From Gemmatimonadota bacterium (GTDB taxonomy: Bacteria > Gemmatimonadota > Gemmatimonadetes > Gemmatimonadales > GWC2-71-9): a stretch of 40,578 bases of DNA. Within the stretch, counting starts at the first letter, position 1, and each line of letters begins with the position of its first letter. The notes below the pieces were generated by a model. That model worked only from the letters and a program-made list of their open reading frames with translations. It searched no databases and had not been told where the DNA came from. Location: NCBI GenBank assembly GCA_024641745.1, contig JAHECL010000010.1:1-40578 (forward strand), written 5' to 3'. This document shows, piece by piece, positions 29,505 through 38,014 of the stretch. The position numbers and the translations under genes are program-made.

Positions 29505-30635
29505 TCAGCGCCCCGGCTCGTCCGGGGCGTTTTCGTGTCCGCCCTCCGCGAGGAGCGCCTCGATCGATCCCTTCATCCGCTCCGAGGCGTGCCCGTCGAG
29601 CTGGTGGAAGAGGTGGTCCCGCTCGCGGTCCTGGGCGGACTGCATGGCCGCGGTCGGCGCGAGGGCGCGATCGATCGCGTCACCGAGGTCCTCGGGGCGG
29701 GCCACATGGACGAAGGCGTCCTTCAGGAACGACCGGTTGTCCTCCCCGAGGAGCGGCATCCCGTCGCTGTGCTTGAGCCGGTCGCCCGGCAGGTCGTAGA
29801 TGATCCCGGTCTTGCCGAGGGCCAGGAAGTCGAACACGGTGCTGGACGCCTCGCTGAGCAGGGTGTCGGCGGCCGCCATCCAGGGCACGATGTTGTACTC
29901 CTCCATCGGCACCAGCAGGCTGTGGGGGTAGCGCCTGACCCGCCGCTCGAAGATGCGGTGCTGCTCGTGCGGCGCGTACTTTCCCATCCAGCTGTAGTGG
30001 TGGAGCTTCACGACGAGGTTGCAGCGATCCCGCGTCGCCTCGAAGATCGCGTCCTTCACGTCGTAGAGGCAGGTCGGCTTGTAGGTGGGGGCGAAGAGGA
30101 CCGTCGGCTTGCCGGGATCGAGGCCGCGCGCCGACAGGAAGGCCGCGCGGTCGTCGTACCGGCCCTGGAGGATGCCGTCGAGCTTGGGCAGGCCCACCAC
30201 CCGCACCTCGCTCCGCCCCAGCTGCCCCGACTCGAGGATCTTCTCCTCGCGGTAGCGCCCCTCCACGTAGATCTGGTACCTGGTGTCGCGGTGCTGGGCG
30301 AGGTTGCGGTAGAGGATCGTCTTGATCCCGGTGCCGTGATTGAGGAAGCAGAGGAGGGTCTTCCCGTAGGCGGCGGCGTCCCGGATGGTGTCGCCGGCGA
30401 TCACCACGTCGAAGCCGCGCTTCTCGGTGGTGAACCGGTACCCCTGCCGCACCCACTGGTCCACGATGGGCGGCCGGTAGGGCAGGTTGAAGATCCCCCA
30501 GCGGCGGATCCGCTCCTCGTCCAGGGCGAAGCGGACGTCGTACCGGTCGTCGGCCAGGAACTGCTCGATGACGGGGTCGAACGCCGCCTTGTGGTACACG
30601 AAGCCGATCTTGAACAGCAGGCGAGTGCGGGCCAT
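29505..30635 (-). CDS. CDP-glycerol glycerophosphotransferase-like protein
   Basis: VLFAPTYKPTCLYD, HYSWMGKY, NIVPWMAAADTLLSEASSTVFDFLALGKTGIIYDLPGD resembles the TagB/TagF-type C-terminal domain. Confidence 0.75.
   Translation of the reverse strand: MARTRLLFKIGFVYHKAAFDPVIEQFLADDRYDVRFALDEERIRRWGIFNLPYRPPIVDQWVRQGYRFTTEKRGFDVVIAGDTIRDAAAYGKTLLCFLNHGTGIKTILYRNLAQHRDTRYQIYVEGRYREEKILESGQLGRSEVRVVGLPKLDGILQGRYDDRAAFLSARGLDPGKPTVLFAPTYKPTCLYDVKDAIFEATRDRCNLVVKLHHYSWMGKYAPHEQHRIFERRVRRYPHSLLVPMEEYNIVPWMAAADTLLSEASSTVFDFLALGKTGIIYDLPGDRLKHSDGMPLLGEDNRSFLKDAFVHVARPEDLGDAIDRALAPTAAMQSAQDRERDHLFHQLDGHASERMKGSIEALLAEGGHENAPDEPGR
29510..29533 (+). terminator. Intrinsic terminator: hairpin plus T-run, inside the 3' end of the convergent gene
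   Basis: GCCCCGG-CTCGT-CCGGGGC followed by GTTTTC; 30 bp after the lipoprotein stop. Confidence 0.75.
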
Positions 30636-30648
30636 GGGCCGGCGTTCC

Positions 30649-31365
30649 TCAGGCGAAGGTGGCCCGCCGGGTCAGGGCGTGCTGGTAGCTCTCGGGGGTG
30701 TCGATGTCGAGCCAGGCGGCGCCGGCCGGGAGGGGGACGGTGCCGAACCCCGGCCCGTGCACGAGTTCCCGCACGCCATCGGAAATCCCCTCGCGTCCCT
30801 GTGAGACGGCGGCATCCAGCGCGGCCCGGAACCGCTGGTCGAGCCGGAAGACCCCGCAGTCGAGCACGTCGTACCGGGTCAGGTCCTTCCCGATCTCGGC
30901 GATGCGGTCGCCCTCCCGCTGGACCTTGGTCGCGTCGGGCAGGTCGAAGCATTCGTCGATGCGGGGATCCACCAGCAGGAGGTTCAGCCCCGGCGGCGCG
31001 TCGCGCATGGCGGCGAGCGCGGCGGGACTGACCACATGGTCGGCCATCGAGAGGATGACCGGCTCCTCCGGGGCCAGGTGTTCCAGTGCGCGCAGCACTG
31101 AAATGCCGTTGCCGCGGTGCCACTCCGGGTTGTCCAGCAGGTCCACCGCCATGCCGAAGTTGGCATGCGCCCGCAGATGCTGCGCGATCAGGTCGCCCCG
31201 ATACCCCGTCACCACCACGAACTCACGGATCCCGACGGCAGCGAAGTTTGCCAGGATGGCGGACATGATCGAGCCGTCCCCGAACGGGAGGAGGGTCTTC
31301 GGTTCCCGCCCCGTCGTTTCCCAGAGCCGGCTGCTCTGTCCCGCGGCAGTGATGATGGCTTTCAT
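30649..31365 (-). CDS. Sugar/polyol-phosphate nucleotidyltransferase
   Basis: MKAIITAAGQSSRLWETTGREPKTLLPFGDGSIM (GxGxR-like pyrophosphorylase motif), VILSMADHVV, ADP/CDP-type N-terminal Rossmann pattern. Confidence 0.85.
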   Translation of the reverse strand: MKAIITAAGQSSRLWETTGREPKTLLPFGDGSIMSAILANFAAVGIREFVVVTGYRGDLIAQHLRAHANFGMAVDLLDNPEWHRGNGISVLRALEHLAPEEPVILSMADHVVSPAALAAMRDAPPGLNLLLVDPRIDECFDLPDATKVQREGDRIAEIGKDLTRYDVLDCGVFRLDQRFRAALDAAVSQGREGISDGVRELVHGPGFGTVPLPAGAAWLDIDTPESYQHALTRRATFA

Positions 31366-31760
31366 GAGACGGAACTTCGCGCCACCCGGGCGGCCAGCGC
31401 AATCGCGTCGCCGGCCTCCGCCCCGAGCGTGTCCCTCGCCGGGGCCACGAGCTGGGTCAGTGCTTGCGCCGCGGAGGTGGCCTCCCCGGCGTGGAGCTGG
31501 GCCATCGACGCCGTGAGCGCCCGGCGCAGCGGGGCCGGAAGGGTCAGGCTCGCCAGGCGCCGCTCGAGTGCCACCGTCCGGCGGCGACGGGCCCGATCAG
31601 GGAGGGGCGGGTTCAGGCTCAGGTCGAGCGCCACACGCACGGTGAGCCAGAGCGCGAAGACGCCGTCCCGCTTCGGTCCTCGTGCGGTCCGGACGAGGAG
31701 CTCGGCGAGCGCGACCGCCGCTGGTTCCCAGGGGCGGGCCAGGGGACCGGTGTCGGTCAT
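31362..31760 (-). CDS. Hypothetical protein, alpha-helical
   Basis: ATGA overlaps with both neighbours in the operon; no family recognised. Confidence 0.6.
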   Translation of the reverse strand: MTDTGPLARPWEPAAVALAELLVRTARGPKRDGVFALWLTVRVALDLSLNPPLPDRARRRRTVALERRLASLTLPAPLRRALTASMAQLHAGEATSAAQALTQLVAPARDTLGAEAGDAIALAARVARSSVS

Positions 31761-32788
31761 CTGCCTCCCAGGCTCGTGGCGGCGCGCAGCACCTGTTCCG
31801 GCGTGATGGTGCGGAGGCAGTCGTGGTGCCCCAGGGGACAGGCGGGACCACCCATCCGGCTGCACGGCCGGCAGGGGAGGTCACGCTGCAGCACCTCGGA
31901 CCGCGCCTGGTACGGAAAGAAGCCGAAGGCCTTCACCGTCGGGCCGAAGAGCGCCACGACCGGCGTCCCGACCCCGGTGGCCATGTGCATGACGCCAGTG
32001 TCGCCCGACACCAGGACGCGGCACCGCGCCAGCAGCGCTCCGGTCCCCTGCAGGCCGAACTTCCCCGCGGCCAGCACCGCCGCCGGCGAGACCCTGGCCA
32101 CCGTGGCCGCAGCGGCGGCGTCCTCCGGCCCTCCGACGACCACCACCCGGTTTCCCTCGACGCCAAGCGTGCGGGCCAGCGTCATCCAGTACTCCAGCGG
32201 CCAGCGCTTCGTCGCATGGGCAGCCCCCGGCGCCAGGGCGATCACTGCCCGTCCCTCGGGCATGCCCGCCGCCGCCAGGAACGCGTCCGCCTCGTCCCGC
32301 GCTGCCGCGGAGAGCGCAAACTCCGGGGGACCTCCGTCGGGCCGCACGTCAAGGCCGGCGGCCGCCTCGAAATACCGCTCCGGCACTGGCGGTGTGCCCC
32401 GCGGATACCGGTTCCGCTTGGTCAGGACCAGGAGCCCGCGGGCCACCGGCCGCTTGGAGTACCCCCCCCACCGGCCGGGCAGCAGCACCCGCAGCGATCG
32501 GCTGCGGAGGCTTCCGTGGAGGTCGAGCCGGTGGGTGTAATCGGCGGGGCGGAGCCGGGCGGCCAGGCTGGCCAGCGATTCCCCGGCCTCCGGCGCCAGC
32601 ACGGCGTCGAGGTGCGGGTTGTCGGCGAGCAACGGGGTGAAGGGGGCCTTGGTGAGCGCGTCGATCCGCGCCCCGGGGTGACGCAGGCGCAGGGCGCGGA
32701 TCAGCGGCGTCGTGAGGAGAATGTCGCCGATCGAGCTGAAGCGCACCAGGAGGATGCGTGGGGCGCCGCCGGGGGTGGTGTGAGGCAC
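31757..32788 (-). CDS. Glycosyltransferase family 9 (heptosyltransferase-like)
   Basis: ILLVRFSSIGDILLTTPLIRALRLRHPGARI, ALAPGAAHATKRWPLEYW, VSGDTGVMHMATGVGTPVVALFGPT. GTG start at 32788. Confidence 0.9.
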   Translation of the reverse strand: MPHTTPGGAPRILLVRFSSIGDILLTTPLIRALRLRHPGARIDALTKAPFTPLLADNPHLDAVLAPEAGESLASLAARLRPADYTHRLDLHGSLRSRSLRVLLPGRWGGYSKRPVARGLLVLTKRNRYPRGTPPVPERYFEAAAGLDVRPDGGPPEFALSAAARDEADAFLAAAGMPEGRAVIALAPGAAHATKRWPLEYWMTLARTLGVEGNRVVVVGGPEDAAAAATVARVSPAAVLAAGKFGLQGTGALLARCRVLVSGDTGVMHMATGVGTPVVALFGPTVKAFGFFPYQARSEVLQRDLPCRPCSRMGGPACPLGHHDCLRTITPEQVLRAATSLGGR

Positions 32789-32863
32789 GCGGGAATGTAG
32801 GCCGCGCCGCCGGAGGTCGCCAGCGCGTTGTGCCGCGCCGCGAGCGGCGGTTAGGTTTGGGGC

Positions 32864-34429
32864 ATGCCGCGTCCCAAGAGCATCCTGTGGGTCGACGACG
32901 AGGTCGAGAGCCTCACGTCGCACATCCTCTTCCTCGAGGAGCACGGCTTCCACGTCGACAAATCGCCGCATGGGGATGACGCCCTCGTGATGCTCCAGCG
33001 CCAGGCGTACGGGGTGGTGCTCCTCGACGAACAGATGCCGGGCCGCCGGGGGCTGGAGATCTTCCAGGCCATCCGCGCGCTCGACCACTCGATGCCGGTG
33101 GTGATGGTCACCAAGAGCGAGGAGCAGGAGACGCTCAAGGACGCCATCGGCGCCGAGATCAGCGATTACCTCATCAAGCCGGTCAACCCGCGGCAGATCC
33201 TCTCGGTCGTCACCCGGCTGCTGGAGGGGGACCGCATCCGCCAGCAGCGGCTCTCCCGCGACTTCGCCACCCGCTTCCGCGAGCTCGACACCCGCCGCGG
33301 GCAGGGGATGGCGTGGCGGGAGTGGGTGGAGCTGATCGTGGAACTCGCCGAGTGGGAGGTCAAGCTCGGCCGGGCCGACGAGCCGGGGCTGCAGGACGCC
33401 CTGCGCACCCTCCAGGATTCCCTGCGGGCCGACTTCGCGAAGTTCCTCGGGCGGCACTACGGGGCCTGGCTCGACGGCTCCGAGGAGGACCGGCCGGCGC
33501 TTTCGGTGGACATCGTCGCGGAGTTCGTGCGGCCGACGCTCGACGCCACCGGCAAGGCGCTGCTGGTGGTGGTGGACTGTCTCCGCCTCGACCAGTGGGC
33601 GATGATCCGCCCGCTGGTGGCGACCCGCTTCGACATCGAGACGGCGCATTACTTCAGCATCCTGCCGACCGCCACGCCGTACGCGCGGAACGCCATCTTC
33701 AGCGGCCTCTTTCCCAATGAACTGGCCACGCGGCACCCGGAATGGTGGAAGACCGAGGAGGACGCGGGCCTCAACGCGCACGAGAAGGAGCTGCTCGAGG
33801 AGCACCTGCAGCAGATCACCGGACGGGCGGTGCCGGTCCGCTACGAGAAGGTGTTCACCGCCGCCGACGGCGAGGGACTCCTGCGGCGCCTGCCCGCGCA
33901 CCTCGCCCAGGATGGGGTGACGGCGCTGGTCTTCAACTTCATCGACCAGCTGACCCACGGCCGGACCGAGAACTCCACGCTCTTCGAGGTGGCGCGCGAC
34001 ACCGAGGCGCTGCGCAACCTGACCCGCACCTGGTTCGAGCGGTCGCCGCTGTGGGACGCCCTGCGAGAGGCGGAGCGGCGCAACGTCCCGGTCCTGCTCA
34101 CCACCGATCACGGCTCCATTCACTGCCACACGCCGGCCACGGTGTTTGCCCGCCGGGACACCACGAGCCACCTCCGGTACAAGTTCGGAGAGGACCTGCG
34201 CGCGGAGGATGCTGACGCGGCGCTGGTGGTGGACGACCTCGAGCGGTTCGGGCTCCCGGCGCGCACGCCCGGCACCCGCCTCCTGCTGGCCACCGGTGAC
34301 CGCTTCTTCGTCTATCCCACCAAGCTGCGCGAGTACCAGAACCGCTACCGGGGCGCCTTCCTGCACGGCGGCGTCTCGCCGGAAGAGGTCGTCCTGCCGA
34401 TCACCCTCCTGACACCCCGGCGGGCCTGA
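32864..34429 (+). CDS. Response-regulator receiver fused to PglZ (alkaline phosphatase-like) domain, PorX-like
   Basis: REC: ILWVDDE, VVLLDEQMPG, VTKSEE, YLIKPVNP. PglZ: LLVVVDCLRLDQW, ILPTATPYARNAIFSGLFPNEL, VFNFIDQLTH, LLTTDHGSIHCHTP, FLHGGVSPEEVVLPI. Confidence 0.88.
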   Translation: MPRPKSILWVDDEVESLTSHILFLEEHGFHVDKSPHGDDALVMLQRQAYGVVLLDEQMPGRRGLEIFQAIRALDHSMPVVMVTKSEEQETLKDAIGAEISDYLIKPVNPRQILSVVTRLLEGDRIRQQRLSRDFATRFRELDTRRGQGMAWREWVELIVELAEWEVKLGRADEPGLQDALRTLQDSLRADFAKFLGRHYGAWLDGSEEDRPALSVDIVAEFVRPTLDATGKALLVVVDCLRLDQWAMIRPLVATRFDIETAHYFSILPTATPYARNAIFSGLFPNELATRHPEWWKTEEDAGLNAHEKELLEEHLQQITGRAVPVRYEKVFTAADGEGLLRRLPAHLAQDGVTALVFNFIDQLTHGRTENSTLFEVARDTEALRNLTRTWFERSPLWDALREAERRNVPVLLTTDHGSIHCHTPATVFARRDTTSHLRYKFGEDLRAEDADAALVVDDLERFGLPARTPGTRLLLATGDRFFVYPTKLREYQNRYRGAFLHGGVSPEEVVLPITLLTPRRA

Positions 34430-34431
34430 CC

Positions 34432-36252
34432 GTGCGGACCGAGATGCGCCTGTTGCGGCAGGTGCGCCCCTACCGGCCTCAGTTCATCCTCGCGATGGTC
34501 ACGTCGGCGCTCGCCTCCCTCCTCGACGGCGTCACCGTGGTGGTCCTGATCCCGCTGCTCCGGGTGCTCTTCGGCACCACCGGACAGTTCGGGGCGTCGG
34601 GATCGGAGGCGCTGACCCGTTTCACCAACTGGTTGCTTGGACCGCTGATCCAGGGGGTCCCGACCAACGTCGCGGTCGCCCGGCTGCTCGGGGTGCTCGT
34701 GGCCGGCCTGATCCTCCGCAATGTGTTGGCCTACGCCACCACCCAGCTCCAGGTGGCGGTGCAGGAGGGGCTGGTGCGGGACCTGCGCGCCGCGCTGTTC
34801 GAGAACCTCCTGAAGCTGGACCTCGGATATTTCCAGCGCACCCGGCAGGGGCAGATCCTCGCGTCGATCACCACCGAGGTCGACGGCGTCAAGGAGGTGG
34901 TGACCGCGGCGCTGATGCGGCTCTTCCAGAGCCTGGTCAAGATCGCGACGATCCTGGTGCTGATGAGCCAGATCAGCGGGCGCCTGATGATCCTCACGCT
35001 GACCACCGCCCCCATTCTCGTGCTCGGGCTGCGGTTCGTGCTGGTGCGCCTCCGCCGCCACGCCAGGGCCCGGACCCAGGACCGCGGCATCATCACGTCG
35101 ATGCTGGCCGAACAGGTCGGCGCGGTGAAGCTCATCCGGGCGTACGGTGAGGAGCAGCGGCAGATCGCACGGCTGACGGACCAATTGACCCGCTACCGCA
35201 CCAAGGTGCTCCGGACCTCGCGCTATGCCTCGCTGACCGGGCCGATGAGCGAGATCTTCGGCGGGCTGCTCGTCATCCTGATCATCGTTGCCGCCACCAC
35301 CCCGGCGCTGATCGGTGGCGTGCCGCTGGCGCCCGAGGCGGCCATCGCCTTCCTCGTCGCGTCGCTCCAGCTCACCTCGCCCATCAAGGCCATCTCGCAG
35401 TACCCGGCCCTGATGGCGGTGGCGATGGCCAGCGCCGACCGGGTCTATTCCGTGCTCGACGAGCCGGCGTCCGACGTCGACGGGCCGGACGACGTGCCGT
35501 TGTCGTTTACCCGCGACATCGTCTTCGACCGCATCTCCTTCCGGTACGGCACCGACGCCTCGGTGCTGACCGACGTCTCGTTCCGGTTGCCGAAGGGGGA
35601 GGTGCTCGCGATCGTCGGACCGTCGGGGGCCGGCAAGACCACGCTGGTGGATCTCCTCCCCCGGTTCAACGAGCCGACCAGCGGCGAGATCTTCATCGAT
35701 GGCGTCCCGCTCAGCACCATCCAGCGCTCCTCCCTCCGGGCCGGGCTCGGCGTGGTCAGCCAGGACACCGTCCTGCTCAATGACACGGTGCACGGCAACA
35801 TTGCCTTCGGCTCGCCGGGCGCGACCCGGGCGCAGGTCGAGGCCGCCGCGCGGGCGGCCAACGCTGCCGACTTCGTGGCCGGCCTGCCGCAGGGGTACGA
35901 GACCGTGCTCGGGGAGCGGGGGACCCGGCTGTCCGGCGGGCAGCGCCAGCGGATCAGCATCGCCCGCGCCCTCCTGCGCGACCCGCCGATCCTGATTCTG
36001 GACGAAGCCACGAGCGCACTCGACACCGAGTCGGAACGGCTGGTGCAGGAGGCGATCGAGCGGCTGATGCAGGACCGCACCGTGCTCGTCATCGCGCACC
36101 GGCTCGCCACGGTGCGCCACGCCGACCAGATCCTGGTGCTGAGCGACGGTCGCGTCGTCGAGCAGGGGGCCCACGCGGCGCTGATCGCCCGCGACGGCCT
36201 CTATCGCCGCCTGCACGACCTGCAGTTCCGGGACCCGGAGCCGGTGGCGTGA
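34432..36252 (+). CDS. ABC transporter permease/ATP-binding fusion (MsbA-like exporter)
   Basis: N-terminal TM domain; Walker A GPSGAGKTTL, signature LSGGQRQRISIARALL, Walker B ILILDEATSALD. Confidence 0.93.
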   Translation: MRTEMRLLRQVRPYRPQFILAMVTSALASLLDGVTVVVLIPLLRVLFGTTGQFGASGSEALTRFTNWLLGPLIQGVPTNVAVARLLGVLVAGLILRNVLAYATTQLQVAVQEGLVRDLRAALFENLLKLDLGYFQRTRQGQILASITTEVDGVKEVVTAALMRLFQSLVKIATILVLMSQISGRLMILTLTTAPILVLGLRFVLVRLRRHARARTQDRGIITSMLAEQVGAVKLIRAYGEEQRQIARLTDQLTRYRTKVLRTSRYASLTGPMSEIFGGLLVILIIVAATTPALIGGVPLAPEAAIAFLVASLQLTSPIKAISQYPALMAVAMASADRVYSVLDEPASDVDGPDDVPLSFTRDIVFDRISFRYGTDASVLTDVSFRLPKGEVLAIVGPSGAGKTTLVDLLPRFNEPTSGEIFIDGVPLSTIQRSSLRAGLGVVSQDTVLLNDTVHGNIAFGSPGATRAQVEAAARAANAADFVAGLPQGYETVLGERGTRLSGGQRQRISIARALLRDPPILILDEATSALDTESERLVQEAIERLMQDRTVLVIAHRLATVRHADQILVLSDGRVVEQGAHAALIARDGLYRRLHDLQFRDPEPVA

Positions 36253-37229
36253 CGCGGGTGCTGGTGGTGGCCTCGTACGACGACGCCCTGAACGCGCACT
36301 CCGCCCAGCGGGAGCGGGCCCTGGAACGGCACGGCCAGACGGTCACGCGGTTCGACCTCGAGGCCCGGCCGGGCCTGCTCACCCGGCTGCGCGGCGGCGA
36401 CCTCGTCAGCCGGCTGGATCGCGAGCTCGAAGTCGGGGCGCCCGACGTGGTGCTCGTCGTTCGGGGGGAGGCGCTCTCCGAACAGGCGATCCTCCGGCTG
36501 CGGCGGGATCACCCCGGCACCTGGGTCCACTGGGTGCCCGACGACCTGCACGGACTCGCGATCGTGCAGCACGCCCTCCCTGCCTACGACATGGTCTTCG
36601 CCGCCGGCACCGACGTCGCGGACGCCCTGCGCGCCTCGCTGACGGTGCCGGTCCACTACCTTCCCCTTGCCGCCGACCCATCGGTCTACAAGCCGATGCG
36701 CTCGCGGGACCAGTACCGCGCCAATGTCGTTTTCGCGGGGACGGCCACTCCCCGCCGCGAGCAGCTGCTCGGCGAGCTGGTGGAGTTCGGGCTGGCACTC
36801 TGGGGGCCGGGATGGCGGCGCACGTCGCTGCGGGACTACTGTCGCGGGGAACAGCTGGACACCGAGAACTTCGTGCGCGCCTACGCCGGCGCCTCCGTCG
36901 CGGTGAACATCCACCGGTCCGCCGACGCGGAGCCGGCGGTCGTCGAGCGCGGGGTGAACCAGCGGACCTTCGAGGTGGCGGCCATCGGCGTGCCGCAGGT
37001 GGTCGACTTCCGCGGGGACCTCGACGCGCTCGTCGTGGACCGGCGGGAACTGCTGGTGTACCGCTCGGTCCAGGAGATGCGCGCGCTGGTGGAGGCGGCG
37101 CTCCAGGATCCCGCCGCCGCCGACACGGTGGCGCGCGCCGGCCGGCAGCGCGTGCTGCAGGAACACACGTACATGCATCGACTCAAGCGCCTGCTGGACG
37201 TGGTGCGGGAGTCGGGAAAGCGCGCATGA
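36249..37229 (+). CDS. Glycosyltransferase, CgeB-like
   Basis: WVPDDLHGL, VFAAGTDVADAL, YLPLAADPSVYKP, VNIHRSADAEPAVVERGVNQRTFEVAAIGVPQVVD. ATGA-type overlap with the ABC exporter. Confidence 0.78.
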   Translation: MTRVLVVASYDDALNAHSAQRERALERHGQTVTRFDLEARPGLLTRLRGGDLVSRLDRELEVGAPDVVLVVRGEALSEQAILRLRRDHPGTWVHWVPDDLHGLAIVQHALPAYDMVFAAGTDVADALRASLTVPVHYLPLAADPSVYKPMRSRDQYRANVVFAGTATPRREQLLGELVEFGLALWGPGWRRTSLRDYCRGEQLDTENFVRAYAGASVAVNIHRSADAEPAVVERGVNQRTFEVAAIGVPQVVDFRGDLDALVVDRRELLVYRSVQEMRALVEAALQDPAAADTVARAGRQRVLQEHTYMHRLKRLLDVVRESGKRA

Positions 37230-37233
37230 GGAG

Positions 37234-37992
37234 ATGAACGTCCCGTCCCGGGTACCAGTGACCGTCGTCATCCCGACGCGCAACGAGGCGGAGAACATCG
37301 CCGACTGCCTGGCGAGCGCCGCGTTCGCGGACGACGTCATCGTGGCGGACGGCGGCTCCACCGACGACACCGTCGCGCTGGCCCGGGCGGCCGGCGCCAC
37401 GGTGCTGGAGCGGACGGGGCCCACGATCGCCGCGCAGCGGAACGCCGCCATTGCGGTCGCGCGGAACCGGTGGGTGCTCGCCGTGGACGCCGACGAGCGG
37501 ATCACCCCGGAGCTGGCCGCCGAGCTTCCCGGCGTCCTCGCCGCCCCCCTGCACGCCGCCTACCGCGTCCGCTGCCGGAATTTCTATCTTGGCGTCGAAC
37601 AGACCCGCGGCGGCTGGTCGCGTGATTGGCATGTCCGGCTCTTCCCCCGCGAACGGCGGTTTGTCGAGCGGCGGCTGCACGAGGGCCTCGAGCCGATCGA
37701 GGACGTTGGCGAACTGCAGGGGACGCTGATTCACCATCCCTACCGGTCGCTCGCTCACCACATCGAGAAGATCCATCGTTACGCCCAGTGGGGAGCCGAC
37801 GACCTCTTCGAACGGGGCCGGCGCGCGCGGTGGTCCGATCTCGCCATTCGTCCCGCGTGGCGCTTCGTCCAGTCCTACGTCTTCGAGGGGGCAATCCGGA
37901 ATGGACGCCGTGGGCTGGTCCAGTCTCTCCTCGGCGGCTATTCCGGGTTCCTCAAGTATGCGCACCTGTGGGCGAAGGAAGAGGAGTCGTGA
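37234..37992 (+). CDS. Glycosyltransferase family 2 (WaaE/KdtX-like)
   Basis: VTVVIPTRNEAENIADCLASAAFADDVIVADGGSTDDT, WVLAVDADERITPEL, YPHR-like HHPYRSLAHHIEKIHRYA. Confidence 0.88.
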   Translation: MNVPSRVPVTVVIPTRNEAENIADCLASAAFADDVIVADGGSTDDTVALARAAGATVLERTGPTIAAQRNAAIAVARNRWVLAVDADERITPELAAELPGVLAAPLHAAYRVRCRNFYLGVEQTRGGWSRDWHVRLFPRERRFVERRLHEGLEPIEDVGELQGTLIHHPYRSLAHHIEKIHRYAQWGADDLFERGRRARWSDLAIRPAWRFVQSYVFEGAIRNGRRGLVQSLLGGYSGFLKYAHLWAKEEES

Positions 37993-38014
37993 GCCGAGTG
38001 AGGAGGCCACGGCG

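Noticed and set aside
31757-34366. 869-aa minus ORF apparently fusing GT9 to a long N-terminal part
   Set aside because: Only the part from GTG 32788 is GT9-like; the remainder is the shadow of the REC-PglZ gene.
32864-34429. PglZ protein as part of a BREX/Pgl phage-defence locus
   Set aside because: No brxC/pglY, methyltransferase (pglX) or other defence genes nearby; REC fusion points to PorX-like signalling.
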